64,000 nucleotides of DNA, from contig NC_031774.1 in NCBI RefSeq assembly GCF_001522545.3, forward strand, positions 25,553,824 through 25,617,823. Direction: 5' to 3'. The position numbers and the translations under genes were made by a program. Below are positions 38,801-46,303 of this stretch, in pieces (the stretch's first letter is position 1; each line of letters begins with the position of its first letter). Below the pieces are notes generated by a model. That model was not told where the DNA came from, made no database searches, and saw nothing but the letters and a program-made list of their open reading frames with translations. The stretch comes from Parus major (taxonomy: Eukaryota; Chordata; Aves; Passeriformes; Paridae).

Positions 38801-39777
38801 CACATTTGATTATCAGCTCTGCAGGTGGTTGTCTTGATGCTCTTGCCTGTCAGGGCAACTTAGAAATTCCCTTGGGCTGGTAACATACCAGAAAACAGTT
38901 CAGCTGAAATAGAAATAATAGAAATGGAATTGAAACATCCTTTCACTTTTCTCTGAAGATTTGTTGTTTTCAAGAAAAGGCAGTCTCTCTGTGCTGAACA
39001 TAATGGCAGAAAAGCAAGAATTTAATAGGAATCTCCATGGAGGCTTGTTTTGTTCACTTGGTCTTATTTGATACACAAAGGTTCATATTCACTGTCTTTC
39101 CATTTTGTTCCTGATTTGTTCTTTCTTTCTGAGTCAGATATTTGAGATACTCAGCTTTCTTTCTCCTATCTGAGTAACTGCTGAGATATTTTTTCTCTCT
39201 TCACTTCCACTTTTACCCATTCCAAGTCCTCAGAAATATTTCAATAGTACTTGTTTATCCTGAAAAGTCTATTTTGAACATATTTCAGTGAAATTTTGAC
39301 CAAAAAAAAGTTGTTTGACAATAAGATGTATAATGCTCCTTTGTTCTTTTCTTTAAAGAAAAAGAAATTCAAAAGCTGAAACTGAGAATTAACACCTGAA
39401 TTTGTTCATCAAAACAACTGCTAACAAGGTTCAGCACCAAAGATATTTTATGGTACATTACAGTAGATATTTGCTATTCCCACTAATAATAGTAACATGC
39501 TATAAAACAAAAGATATAATTGTTTATATAATTGTTATATAAAACTGCATTCAAAGCATAGTCCAAATTCAAATATGCATCAATATTTGAAACCATGGTG
39601 TCACTTCAAACACAGATAACAGTTACAGTGCAAGCAGCAAGTACATGTTCTGTGCTTCCAGAGATGAGCTACTAAAAAGTGCAAAGAAAGACTGCGATAC
39701 TCACACAGATCTGCCTTTCGCAGATTTTTCATTCTTATGATTTTCACAAAGAATGAACAGCAGGGACATTCATCTCT
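8601..39777 (-). CDS. PLA2G4E: PLA2G4E-like cytosolic phospholipase A2, copy A (19 exons seen, first exon missing, exon 15 damaged)
   Basis: Gene-level entry; exons are listed separately. Group IV cPLA2 enzymes hydrolyse the sn-2 acyl chain of membrane phospholipids. PLA2G4E in mammals also transfers acyl chains to phosphatidylethanolamine to make NAPE, in a calcium-stimulated way on endosomal and plasma membranes. Visible order: C2 domain (about residues 5-135 of the visible protein), linker, then the cPLA2 catalytic domain. The Gly-rich loop GGGTRA is at about 317-322, the nucleophile elbow GSSGSTW has Ser at about 349, and the Asp partner in LADTAGY is at about 597. The tail EQKRQHKK is polybasic, as in mammalian PLA2G4E. 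Joined without exon 15 the frame is open for about 762 codons; the start exon is not found. Two oddities: exon 10 has lost its usual acceptor, and exon 15 carries a net 29-nt deletion that breaks frame unless skipped. The gene may therefore be a shortened isoform or an incipient pseudogene. The PLA2G4E assignment rests on motif and intron pattern; PLA2G4F and PLA2G4D are the nearest alternatives. Confidence 0.85.
9023..9209 (-). CDS. PLA2G4E: Copy A exon 18
   Basis: The acceptor is ATTCAG, followed by [19 protein letters not shown], and the donor is CCTG then GTAAGC. It encodes the [10 protein letters not shown] and [16 protein letters not shown] segments typical of the end of PLA2G4E/F catalytic domains. 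It is 187 nt against 184 in copy B, one extra codon in the EEEKKN run. Confidence 0.93.
10350..10516 (-). CDS. PLA2G4E: Copy A exon 17 with the catalytic Asp
   Basis: The exon is 167 nt, as in copy B. The acceptor is ATCTTTTAG-like (TTTTAG) and the donor CTCG then GTGTGA. It encodes [33 protein letters not shown] and [16 protein letters not shown]. The Asp of LADTA aligns with the catalytic-dyad Asp of cPLA2 (Asp549 in the alpha enzyme). Confidence 0.92.
10925..11116 (-). CDS. PLA2G4E: Copy A exon 16
   Basis: The exon is 192 nt, the same as copy B. It encodes [20 protein letters not shown], then [20 protein letters not shown] and [18 protein letters not shown]. The acceptor is ATCTTTCAG and the donor AAAG then GTAAAC. 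It enters at phase 1, which matches the phase at the end of exon 14 and so permits skipping of exon 15. Confidence 0.92.
12020..12098 (-). pseudogene. PLA2G4E: Copy A exon 15, damaged by a net 29-nt deletion
   Basis: The acceptor is intact (GCACAG) and the exon starts [20 protein letters not shown], matching B exon 14. The second half, which in B encodes [15 protein letters not shown], is largely deleted. To the matching donor (CTGAG then GTGTAC) it is 79 nt against 108 in B. Used as is, it shifts the frame of exon 16 and reaches an early stop. Cutting 2 nt further on restores length modulo three but creates TGA at the junction. As the ancestral exon is 108 nt with phase 1 at both ends, skipping it keeps the frame. 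Confidence 0.75.
12099..15094. other. Copy A intron 14, no feature recognised
   Basis: About 3 kb of AT-rich intron. Only short open frames are visible on both strands and none resembles a known protein. No repeat family was recognised. Confidence 0.5.
15095..15232 (-). CDS. PLA2G4E: Copy A exon 14
   Basis: The exon is 138 nt, the same as copy B. It encodes [40 protein letters not shown] and RICFMK, the most conserved block between the two copies. The acceptor is TCTGCAG and the donor GAAAG then GTAATG. Confidence 0.95.
15731..15845 (-). CDS. PLA2G4E: Copy A exon 13
   Basis: The exon is 115 nt, the same as copy B. It encodes [20 protein letters not shown] then [18 protein letters not shown]. 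The LSDQ..A...GQNPLPIY motif is typical of PLA2G4B/D/E/F enzymes. Confidence 0.95.
16258..17150 (+). mobile_element. CR1 LINE fragment, 3' part
   Basis: The stretch reads on the plus strand like the end of the CR1 reverse transcriptase ORF and its 3' UTR: ACAAGTTTGCAGACAACACT, CCAAGTGCCAGATCCT, AAGCCACACCTCATGTG and TCCCTAGGGAAGTGGTGGAA. The reading frame is broken by stops and indels. The 3' end lies about 110 bases from the donor side of copy A exon 12. Confidence 0.85.
17262..17484 (-). CDS. PLA2G4E: Copy A exon 12
   Basis: The exon is 223 nt, the same as copy B. It encodes [40 protein letters not shown] and [17 protein letters not shown]. The DFWGLL motif matches PLA2G4E. The acceptor is TTCCGCCAG and the donor GGG then GTAGCG. 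Confidence 0.93.
17926..18062 (-). CDS. PLA2G4E: Copy A exon 11, catalytic Ser and oxyanion loop
   Basis: The exon is 137 nt, the same as copy B. It encodes [20 protein letters not shown] and [22 protein letters not shown] is the Gly-rich oxyanion loop with the conserved Arg. GSSGS is the nucleophile elbow with Ser at its centre, about residue 349 of the visible protein. All catalytic features expected in this exon are present. Confidence 0.95.
18311..18460. repeat. 50-bp tandem repeat, three copies, in copy A intron 10
   Basis: Three consecutive 50-bp units start at 18311, 18361 and 18411, each beginning (T/C)ATCAAAACTTA. The second and third are identical as read; the first differs at two positions (its first base and a C for T in TTACTG). 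Confidence 0.95.
19651..19786 (-). CDS. PLA2G4E: Copy A exon 10, acceptor shifted
   Basis: It encodes [20 protein letters not shown], then [20 protein letters not shown] and LQDHE, with donor GAG then GTATGG. In copy B the exon is 157 nt and starts 21 nt earlier, at an AG. Here the matching site reads GTTTAACCC without AG. The next AG downstream (TTTGAG before 19786) would make a 136-nt exon that joins exon 9 exactly in frame as W-S-R-N, losing seven residues (NPGLCLR). The AG upstream of the old site would give a stop. Confidence 0.8.
20457..20494 (-). CDS. PLA2G4E: Copy A exon 9
   Basis: A 38-nt exon, the same length as in B, encoding [13 protein letters not shown] with the Trp codon split across the next junction. 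The acceptor is TTCCTAG and the donor ACTG then GTAACA. Confidence 0.88.
21017..21109 (-). CDS. PLA2G4E: Copy A exon 8
   Basis: A 93-nt exon, the same as B, encoding [20 protein letters not shown] then [11 protein letters not shown]. The acceptor is TTTTTCAG and the donor AAAG then GTGATT. It lies in the linker between the C2 and catalytic domains. Confidence 0.9.
21382..21545 (-). CDS. PLA2G4E: Copy A exon 7
   Basis: A 164-nt exon encoding [40 protein letters not shown] and KPHFCS. It is 3 nt longer than B exon 6. The GSYE..Q motif and FHYIKY are shared with B. It lacks the basic RRRRLS stretch found at the end of the B exon. Confidence 0.9.
22216..22279 (-). CDS. PLA2G4E: Copy A exon 6
   Basis: A 64-nt exon encoding [20 protein letters not shown] and S. 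The length equals B exon 5, and the same phase-1 end is kept. The acceptor is GCTACAG and the donor TCAG then GTTAGA. Confidence 0.87.
23055..23097 (-). CDS. PLA2G4E: Copy A exon 5
   Basis: A 43-nt exon encoding [14 protein letters not shown], the same length as in B. It closes the C2 region; VTNGVLV is conserved in PLA2G4E and F. Confidence 0.9.
23528..23568 (-). CDS. PLA2G4E: Copy A exon 4
   Basis: A 41-nt exon encoding [13 protein letters not shown], the same length as in B. The acceptor is TTTTTACAG and the donor GCAT then GTGAGT. It forms the last strand of the C2 domain. Confidence 0.9.
24650..24781 (-). CDS. PLA2G4E: Copy A exon 3, C2 domain
   Basis: A 132-nt exon, the same as B, encoding [33 protein letters not shown] and LTFQLNPK. 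The VYDEN and QDD segment corresponds to the third calcium-binding loop of the cPLA2 C2 domain, with acidic residues retained. Confidence 0.95.
24782..28012. other. Copy A intron 2, no feature recognised
   Basis: About 3.2 kb. The part at 26160-26660 is less AT-rich and has overlapping open frames on both strands, but none is recognised. No repeat family was identified. Confidence 0.4.
28013..28149 (-). CDS. PLA2G4E: Copy A exon 2, C2 domain
   Basis: A 137-nt exon, the same as B, encoding [38 protein letters not shown] and RIQSQVK. The TDCYVSL Asp and the [11 protein letters not shown] loop are typical C2 calcium-loop 1 and 2 elements of cPLA2. It enters at phase 1 and matches the phase at the end of the 39705-39777 exon. 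Confidence 0.95.
28832..28940 (-). mobile_element. CR1 LINE 3' tail
   Basis: It begins ATCACAGAATCATAGAATGG, which is the reversed CR1 3' terminal motif, followed by GGAAGGGATCTTAAAGACCA and AGTTCCAACACCCC. This is a short 3'-truncated-type copy in minus orientation. Confidence 0.9.
33128..33438 (+). mobile_element. Solo LTR of an avian endogenous retrovirus
   Basis: It starts TGTCCTGGTTCTAGCCAGAA and ends AAACCATGACA, so it has TG...CA termini, about 310 bases. The interior has the AGTAAATTGTTCTCATCTCA polyadenylation-side block and the CCCACCCAGTGGGAG segment I associate with songbird ERV LTRs. No internal retroviral genes flank it. No clear target-site duplication was seen. The family name is not assigned. 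Confidence 0.6.
36052..36074. repeat. AT-rich 9-bp inverted repeat
   Basis: AACTATAAT and ATTATAGTT flank a 5-base spacer. Just after it the short block AGAGAAGCCTAA is repeated directly. It lies in copy A intron 1. Confidence 0.7.
39705..39777 (-). CDS. PLA2G4E: Copy A exon 1 of the C2 domain (first exon found)
   Basis: Acceptor TTTCTACAG, donor CTGT then GTGAGT, 73 nt. It encodes [20 protein letters not shown] then [16 protein letters not shown] is the first strand and loop 1 of the PLA2G4E C2 domain. Its phase-1 end joins exon 2 to give KADLFSQTDCYV. An upstream exon with the start codon must exist but was not identified. Confidence 0.85.
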
Positions 39778-42524
39778 CTGTAGAAAAATGATGAAGTTCA
39801 TTACATGCATTAATGTTGTTTATGCTTCATAAAACATGGTCACCCACAAATTCCTGCTGTAATTTTCAAAGTCATGCAGCAAAATTGGAAGATGAAGTGC
39901 TTGCATTACTTAGGAATTTAAAATCACGTCTATGTAGAGTTTCAAAAATAGAAAAAATATTCAGGGAATATTCTGCTGTGTATATATGTCATTGAAAGAA
40001 GAAATAATTTTTTGTGGCACTGTTTGTTGTGCACCATCAGCACAACACGAAAAAAGCAGATGCAAGAAAACAGCTTTGGAAGAGATGTCAACAAAACTTC
40101 CCTACTCAAACAAGATGCTGGATATTTGCAGAAGGATCATTACCTGAAATGTCAGGTGCAGAAGGAAAGGCAAATAACAAAATCAAAACAATTATTGCAG
40201 ATTTTAGTACCTGAAGTTTTAGCTATTGCTTCACTGAAAGTATTACCTAGTTCCTCTCCCATTCTCTGCTAGCAAAATTACTCCACCAAATTCCTCAAGG
40301 GAGTTATGTCACTCCTCTTCTTTTTCCAGTTAGGAATGGATCCAGGTGAGAAGTTACAAATTCTCCTATCACTCTTGAATTATGATAAACTGACCTTGGT
40401 CTGTTTTTTATGTCTAACTCCAAAAGAGAAGGGCATATTTTAATGTCATCTATCTGGGTTTAGGTTCTGGGTGGAAATAGTCTCCCCTCACCCCTGTATC
40501 TCTAAGAAGCCTGTACTTTTACTCTTGATGTTGTTTCAGTGGTTAAGGGCAAGGGGAAGAGAAGAGAGGACAGTCACTTTTCTTGCTTTCTATGCATACT
40601 TTCCACACAAAGACCATTGCCAGGTTCTATTCAAAAAGATGAACTTGTAGATCCTTAGTGTTTCTTTAAACAGATTGGTTAGACATTCACGTGTGTTATT
40701 TCTAAAGCTGTGGGGATGCCCCATTTGAGATCTGCAAGCATCAATACACATTTATGTTAACACATATCCATGTATTTTTTTAAATCTTTAATCTTTATAA
40801 TCTCCTTTATATAACGAAGGAAGCAGGGCACAGAATATTCAAATAACTTGCTCATAACAAACTGCAAGTTAATTTCAGAACTGAGAAGAAGACAGAGTAT
40901 GTTCATTCCCTGTAACCCAACAGACAGTTTTAGTGATTTCCCTCTCACTTACGTTCCATGAAACAAACAAACAAACAAACAACAAAACGACCCCCCACAA
41001 CTTCTGAGATGGATCAAGATTTTTTTTTTGTGCATCAGTCATGCACAAATATAAAACAAAGACCATCATTATTAATCACTGCTTTTAGGCAGTGACCTTC
41101 CTGTGTGTACCACTGCCAGGTGGCTGCTAGCACAGCTACCTGGGCACCATATATGTTTATAGTCATAGCTGGCAGATGCACTGTGGAAGGGTACAGCTTT
41201 TATAATGTTTGAGTCAAATCACAGATTCATCCCAAATTCACAGAAAGCTCCTGTGAGGCACTTCAGAATGGTTCCCAGCCTCCATGCGAGTTACCTGCTG
41301 GGAACTTCACTACAAAGAATGCCTCCACAGGGTAACTAATACCAGCAAAGGTATAAACCATCCCTACATAAATAGGTAAAAACATACATGAAATTAGAAA
41401 TAAAAGTTCACAAGACCTCTTTTCCCAACCAGAATCCCAGCCACAAGCCCACCCCAGCTCCTAGAGCTTTCACACCCTTACCTCACAAGCACTCCAGTAT
41501 GAGCCCATCCTGCCCCCAGCTGCATACAAGTCAGAGATAGATTGTCACTTCACTGTTAGAGGCAACCACTGTGATTCACAAAGTACCTCTGCAAAACTTA
41601 AGGAGGCACCTGCTGAGGAGCAAGTGGTTTATCCAAGCCCCACCTTCCTCATTGCATGAAAGGGAAAGTATGAAGAGAAAAGGGCAGGGAGTTTGCTGGG
41701 ATTATTTGATAGCTAAATCCCAGAGGTATGTGTTTGGGGAAGGCTGTACACACCAAGGTGCCAAGAGTTATCAGCAATTCAAGATAAGGGGCTGATAACA
41801 CACAGCACTTATGCATGGGATGTTCTAGCAGCCTCAGCAATAAACAAAGATAATAGTAGCTACATGTAGACATACAGCAGTCCAATCAGCAAACAAAAGT
41901 ATTAGAATTATTATTATTATTAAATTAATTAGAAGACCTTTTCTTCAAATTGTATTCATTTTCCTTTTCTGGGAGATAGAGGGGCTGAAGTTACTGTTTC
42001 CCCAATGTTTCCCCAATTTAACTTGTATATTTGTTAGTGGGTTATAAATTTTCCTGCTTTCTGAAGCCTTCCACAAACACAAAATTTCAGAGTAAACCAA
42101 GACAAAAAAAACCCCTCAAATTCTGAAAATAAAGGCATATGTTGATTCATTTTAAATGTTAACATCTTGGTATTTTAAACACAATTGTAAAGCAAAAATG
42201 ACACCAAATTTTTAAAATTTCTGACAGAAAATTGTGCAGCAGCAGATTAATAGCCACTGTATGGGTCCAGCTACTAATGTGCCCAGATGTCTGATATGAA
42301 ACCACCTCTCCAGAACTGTAGGAGGTGATAATTTATATGCTCAGAGCAGCCACAACCTGCCTTCCCCTTCCACCCTCATACATCATGAAAATACACAATA
42401 AAGAGAGTAATTTCTGACCTTACAACTTTTCTCTGAATGAAAATTACTTAAGTAAGCAACTGTTTTAGGATTAGGAATCTGCTCTCAATAACTTTTCAAT
42501 TAAAGAGATGCAAAAGCTTCAAAA

Positions 42525-42700
42525 GAAGTGTGGCCAACAGGTTGAAGATGAGGATTCTGCCCCTCTGCTCTTGTGAGACCCCACCTGCAGTGCTGTGTAC
42601 AGCTCTGGAGCCCCCAGCACTAGAAAGATATAAACCTGTTGACGTGAGTCCAGAGAAAGGACACAAAGATGATGAGAGGACAGAAGCTGTTCTATGACTA
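42525..42700 (+). mobile_element. CR1 LINE fragment
   Basis: It contains TGTGAGACCCCACCTGCAGT, GTACAGCTCTGGAGCCCC and GAGTCCAGAGAAAGGACA, matching the distal RT region of avian CR1. It is truncated on both sides. Confidence 0.8.
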
Positions 42701-43139
42701 AACAATGGAAAAAATATGTTTTCCCCTTACGTAAATCCCTCTCCCCTCAAAAAAAAGATAAAATAATAAATTCACAAACACACACACACAAAACAACACA
42801 AAACCAAAAAAGCACACAAAACCCCATCCGATAATGCCACAACCAAAAAAACCCCAAACCCTCAACAAAACACAACCAAGCAACACTGAGAAGATGTGGA
42901 GTTTTGATTTTGGCTGGATAGCAGGTGCCCACCAAAGCCACTTTATCATACACACCACACCCTTTTCAGCTGGACAGGGAAGGGAAAACTTAATGAAAGG
43001 CAAGTGGATTCAGAGAAGGGCAGGGAGAGATCACTTACTAATTATCATCATGGCAAACCAGACTCAACTTGAGGAAATCAGCCAAATTTATTACAAATCA
43101 AATCAGAGTAGGTGACAGATCATAAGACCTTTCCCCCAT

Positions 43140-43924
43140 CCATCCCTTCTTCTTGGGTTTAATTTTACTCCTGATTTTCAGTACTTCCTCCAGCCCCAGA
43201 AGCTTCACTTTCTCCAGTGTGGGGTCTTTCCCACAGAAAACAGTCCTCCATGAACTTCTCCAGCCTTCATCCTTCCCAGTTCATCACAAACTGCTTCAGC
43301 ATGGGTCCTTTCCATTGGGGTGCAGTCCTGCAGAAACACACCCCTCCAGAGTGGCTCCCTGCCAGCAAATCTGCTCCAGTGTGGACTCCTTTTTCCATGG
43401 GCCCAGAGGTCCTGCCAGAACCTGCTCCTTCACAGCCTTCCCACAGTGTCACATCCTCCCTCGGGCACCCACTTGCTCCATGTGGGGTTCTCCAGGGATT
43501 GTAGGTGAGTATCTGCTCCACCACAGGCCAGCGAGTGCTGAGAGGGAGAACCTGCCTCACCACGGTCACTTAACAGCCACTTAAATAGTTATTTAACAAT
43601 TGTTTAGCACAGGCATCAGGGGAATCTCTGCTCCAAAGTCTGGAGCACCTCCTCCTTCACTGACCTTCGCATCTGCAGGCCTGTCTCTTACACGTTCTCA
43701 CTCTCCTCTCCCACTTCAATCGATGTAGCACAGGTTTTTTTCCCCGTTTTTAAATACATTATCCTGGAGGCAGCACAGCTGCCACTGATGGGCTCGGCCT
43801 TGGCCAGGGGGGCAAGCCTTGGAGCATTGACTCTGTTGGAGATGGGGGGAGCTGCTGGCATCTTCTCACATAGGCCACCCTTGTAAACCTCTACTACCAA
43901 AACCTGGCCAAACTGATCCAACAC
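43140..43924 (-). mobile_element. Avian ERV LTR (ERVL-like), minus orientation
   Basis: The plus strand shows repeated CTCCAGTGTGG and CCATGGG blocks followed by GGGGAATCTCTGCTCC, GGAGCACCTCCTCC and ATGGGCTCGGCCTTGG. This is a combination seen in a common avian ERV LTR. On the minus strand it begins TGTTGGATCAGTTTGG and has a TATA-like ATTTAAAAAC near 43750. It is about 780 bases. Family assignment is from memory of the pattern. Confidence 0.55.
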
Positions 43925-44345
43925 GGGAGTGTTCAGCTGAGGTAGGGAATGACTGGACCACCCTCTGGTGGTGTAACACCAGCCAGAAATTAAACTCCAA
44001 ATAAGCCACTCCCTCTCACCCCTCCCATCCGGTAAGGGAAGGACAAAAGGAGAGATTTATGGGTTGAGATAACAATTTACTGAAAGCAAAAAACAATGTG
44101 ATAAGAAACACATAGTAACAGAAGAAATATTAATAATGGTAGTATACAAAATAAAGGTGTTTTACCCACGAAAAATGTATTACCTCAACTTAGTACAAGG
44201 AAGGAAAACAGTAGGCCAGTCTCTAGGCCTCTGTCACCTCTCCTACCCAAGGGTTCTCTCTGCTGGAATCTCCTCCACAGCAAATGCTGCAGAGCATGGA
44301 GCTGGAGACAGCCCATCCCAGATATTGGCTGTCAAGTGCCTCTGC
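43925..44345 (-). mobile_element. Second ERV LTR-like block
   Basis: It contains TTATGGGTTGAGATAACAAT followed by an A-rich run. In reverse orientation this resembles the internal part of songbird ERV LTRs. It abuts the previous LTR, so one may have inserted into or beside the other. The termini are not clear. Confidence 0.4.
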
Positions 44346-45594
44346 TTGAAGAAAATCTAGTAATAGTACCAGAACAGGCCCTTGGGACAAAACATCTCAT
44401 GTGAACATATTAAACGCCATGCCAGTGGCTGAGAAGCTACCATTTCTGGTTTGCTTCAGATCATCTGAGATTTTAGAGTGCATCACAAATTCTGAGATGG
44501 GACATACAAAAGGTGAAGCAGGCTGTACAAGGCATCTACAGAGTTGTTTCCATTGTCTCAGGAATACATGTTTTCCAACCAGTCTGATGCTGGTAAAACC
44601 AGGAAGGAGCAGGTGCTCACCATTACTATCAAAAAGCTCACAGGCAACATCGGAGTATCCAAACCTTACAAAAATATTCCCAACAAGGAACAACAGTTGA
44701 GAATAGAATCTGCACCAGAGCTCCTCAGAGCCTGGAGACTTTGCAAAGCTGATGGAATGCCCAGAACTTTACAGTCACAGGAGGACTTTGACAAGTATAA
44801 TGATACCCTCCCTGTCGGGTATTAAGGAGTCGGTCATGATACCCATTGTGACAGTTCAGATACCTTAGTTTGAGCTCATGAGTGGCTGCTCAGATAAAAC
44901 AGTAAGCAGGATTTTAGAATATAAGGCAGAAATTGTCTATGTACCTTATTTGTGGAAAGGAGAAACTCTGCTACAGCTCTTGCCTACTTGTTTTAGGCCA
45001 GGTTCTGAGGGCTCCTGTAAGGTTCATCTTGGCTGACCCTTGACAAACTCCTAGATGCCAGCATCTGCCTTTCTTTCACAATGCTCCTGTGTGACTTTTA
45101 CCTAAAACCAGTAAAACCCAACTTCTTCACCAGCTCCAGATCTCAAAAAGAATACTTCTCTCTCTCCAATTACTCACATCTGAGGAAGAATTCATGCCAG
45201 AAACAGAAACTCCACATTTCTCTCTCTGCTGGACCTTTCTTGGCCTCAGGTGTATTTGAGTATGGGATACACTGTGATGCAGTGAGCAGAAAATTGGTAT
45301 CTTACTGCATGTTTCCAGTGTTCAATTACCATGCATCCTGCAATCCCCTTCATGTGCTCTCTGGTTTTTTAATAGTTCAATACACTATAAAAAAATTGCA
45401 TTTCAGGGAGAAAATTGCAGAATCTATATGTGATCTGGGACAGGACACGGTTGTGAGAGGAAATAGCAGTAGTCCTTCAAAACAAATTCTGAAGTTTGAT
45501 TTAATTGATAAGAATATGTATCATGAAAGACTAAATGGCCACTGGCTCTGTTGTTCAACACGAATTTGAAAAATAAAACATCCTTCGCAAAATA

Positions 45595-45600
45595 TTTATT
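45595..45600 (-). promoter_or_regulatory. Candidate polyadenylation signal of copy B
   Basis: AATAAA on the minus strand about 465 bases past the stop codon, followed by T- and GT-rich sequence. It is a reasonable signal, but usage cannot be shown from sequence. Confidence 0.35.
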
Positions 45601-46064
45601 TCACAACAATTCATGACCAAAAATAAGCACCGGGGAAACAAAACTTTTTAAAGGTAGAAGGCCACTCAAATCAGGTTATTCAAACAAAATAAAATGTTTT
45701 AAATTAGTACTGCATGGTCACCACCTTCTGTGTCTGAAGAGGGCTTTATGGTTTTGCTACCAATAGTCCCAGTGAAATGCCAAAATATTTTGCATGTGAA
45801 ATAAATATTAGCAACTAGCCACCATAAGAGATTGCAGAAAAATAGAGCTAATGCTATTTCCCTATCACACACAGCTGAATCTTCATCTTTTGAACATCAG
45901 AGTGAGATGGTATTAACAAGAGAAACTGCTGAGTTTAATACCCCAATTCTGCGTAAGATTGAGAAAGTTACTTAGAAAGACATGGCCCCTGTCAAGAGTG
46001 GTGAAGTATTTATCATATGTATGCTGCCTTGGTAAATGCTGAGTAAGGGGCAGGAAAATGCTGT

Positions 46065-46303
46065 TCAAGCAGAGGGCTGTGCTTGTGATACTGGCTGGCT
46101 CAGGGCTTGTTTCTTCCGTGCCACAGCCGTGCGCAAAGCCTGAAGAATCATGTTCTCGTTGTTCATGATGTTGTAATTAGTCAGCTTCAGAAGCTTGTTG
46201 AAATCTTCTGCTTTCAGCGAGACCTCTCTGGTTGAGTATGGAGAAGAGAAACTGGAGATATCAATCTTGCCCTGTTCCATTTCAGCAGCAGTACGTGACA
46301 TGC
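46065..46303 (-). CDS. PLA2G4E: Copy B exon 18 (terminal coding exon)
   Basis: The acceptor is CTTGACAG. It encodes [40 protein letters not shown] and a tail [18 protein letters not shown]. The basic ARKK is followed by an uncharged [11 protein letters not shown] extension that copy A lacks. Confidence 0.93.

Larger units (their letters stand above)
28150..39704. other. Copy A intron 1, 11.6 kb
   Basis: A large intron inside the C2 coding region. It holds a CR1 3' tail (28832-28940), an LTR (33128-33438), an AT palindrome (36052-36074) and an AT-rich tract with TTATTATT runs (about 37787-37868). No other exon was recognised. Confidence 0.55.
39778..46064. other. Intergenic and 5' region between copy A and copy B
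   Basis: It should contain the missing start exon and promoter of copy A, but neither was recognised. It holds an (AAAC)n run at about 40962-40984, a CR1 fragment (42525-42700), A/C-rich low complexity (42740-42870), two LTR-like blocks (43140-44345) and the probable 3' UTR of copy B. Confidence 0.5.

Noticed and set aside
43153..43584. 143-residue plus-strand frame
   Set aside because: It lies entirely inside the LTR-like block and runs against its orientation.
45081..45569. 162-residue plus-strand frame downstream of copy B
   Set aside because: It is antisense to the likely 3' UTR of copy B, has no recognisable domain and its composition looks like chance translation.
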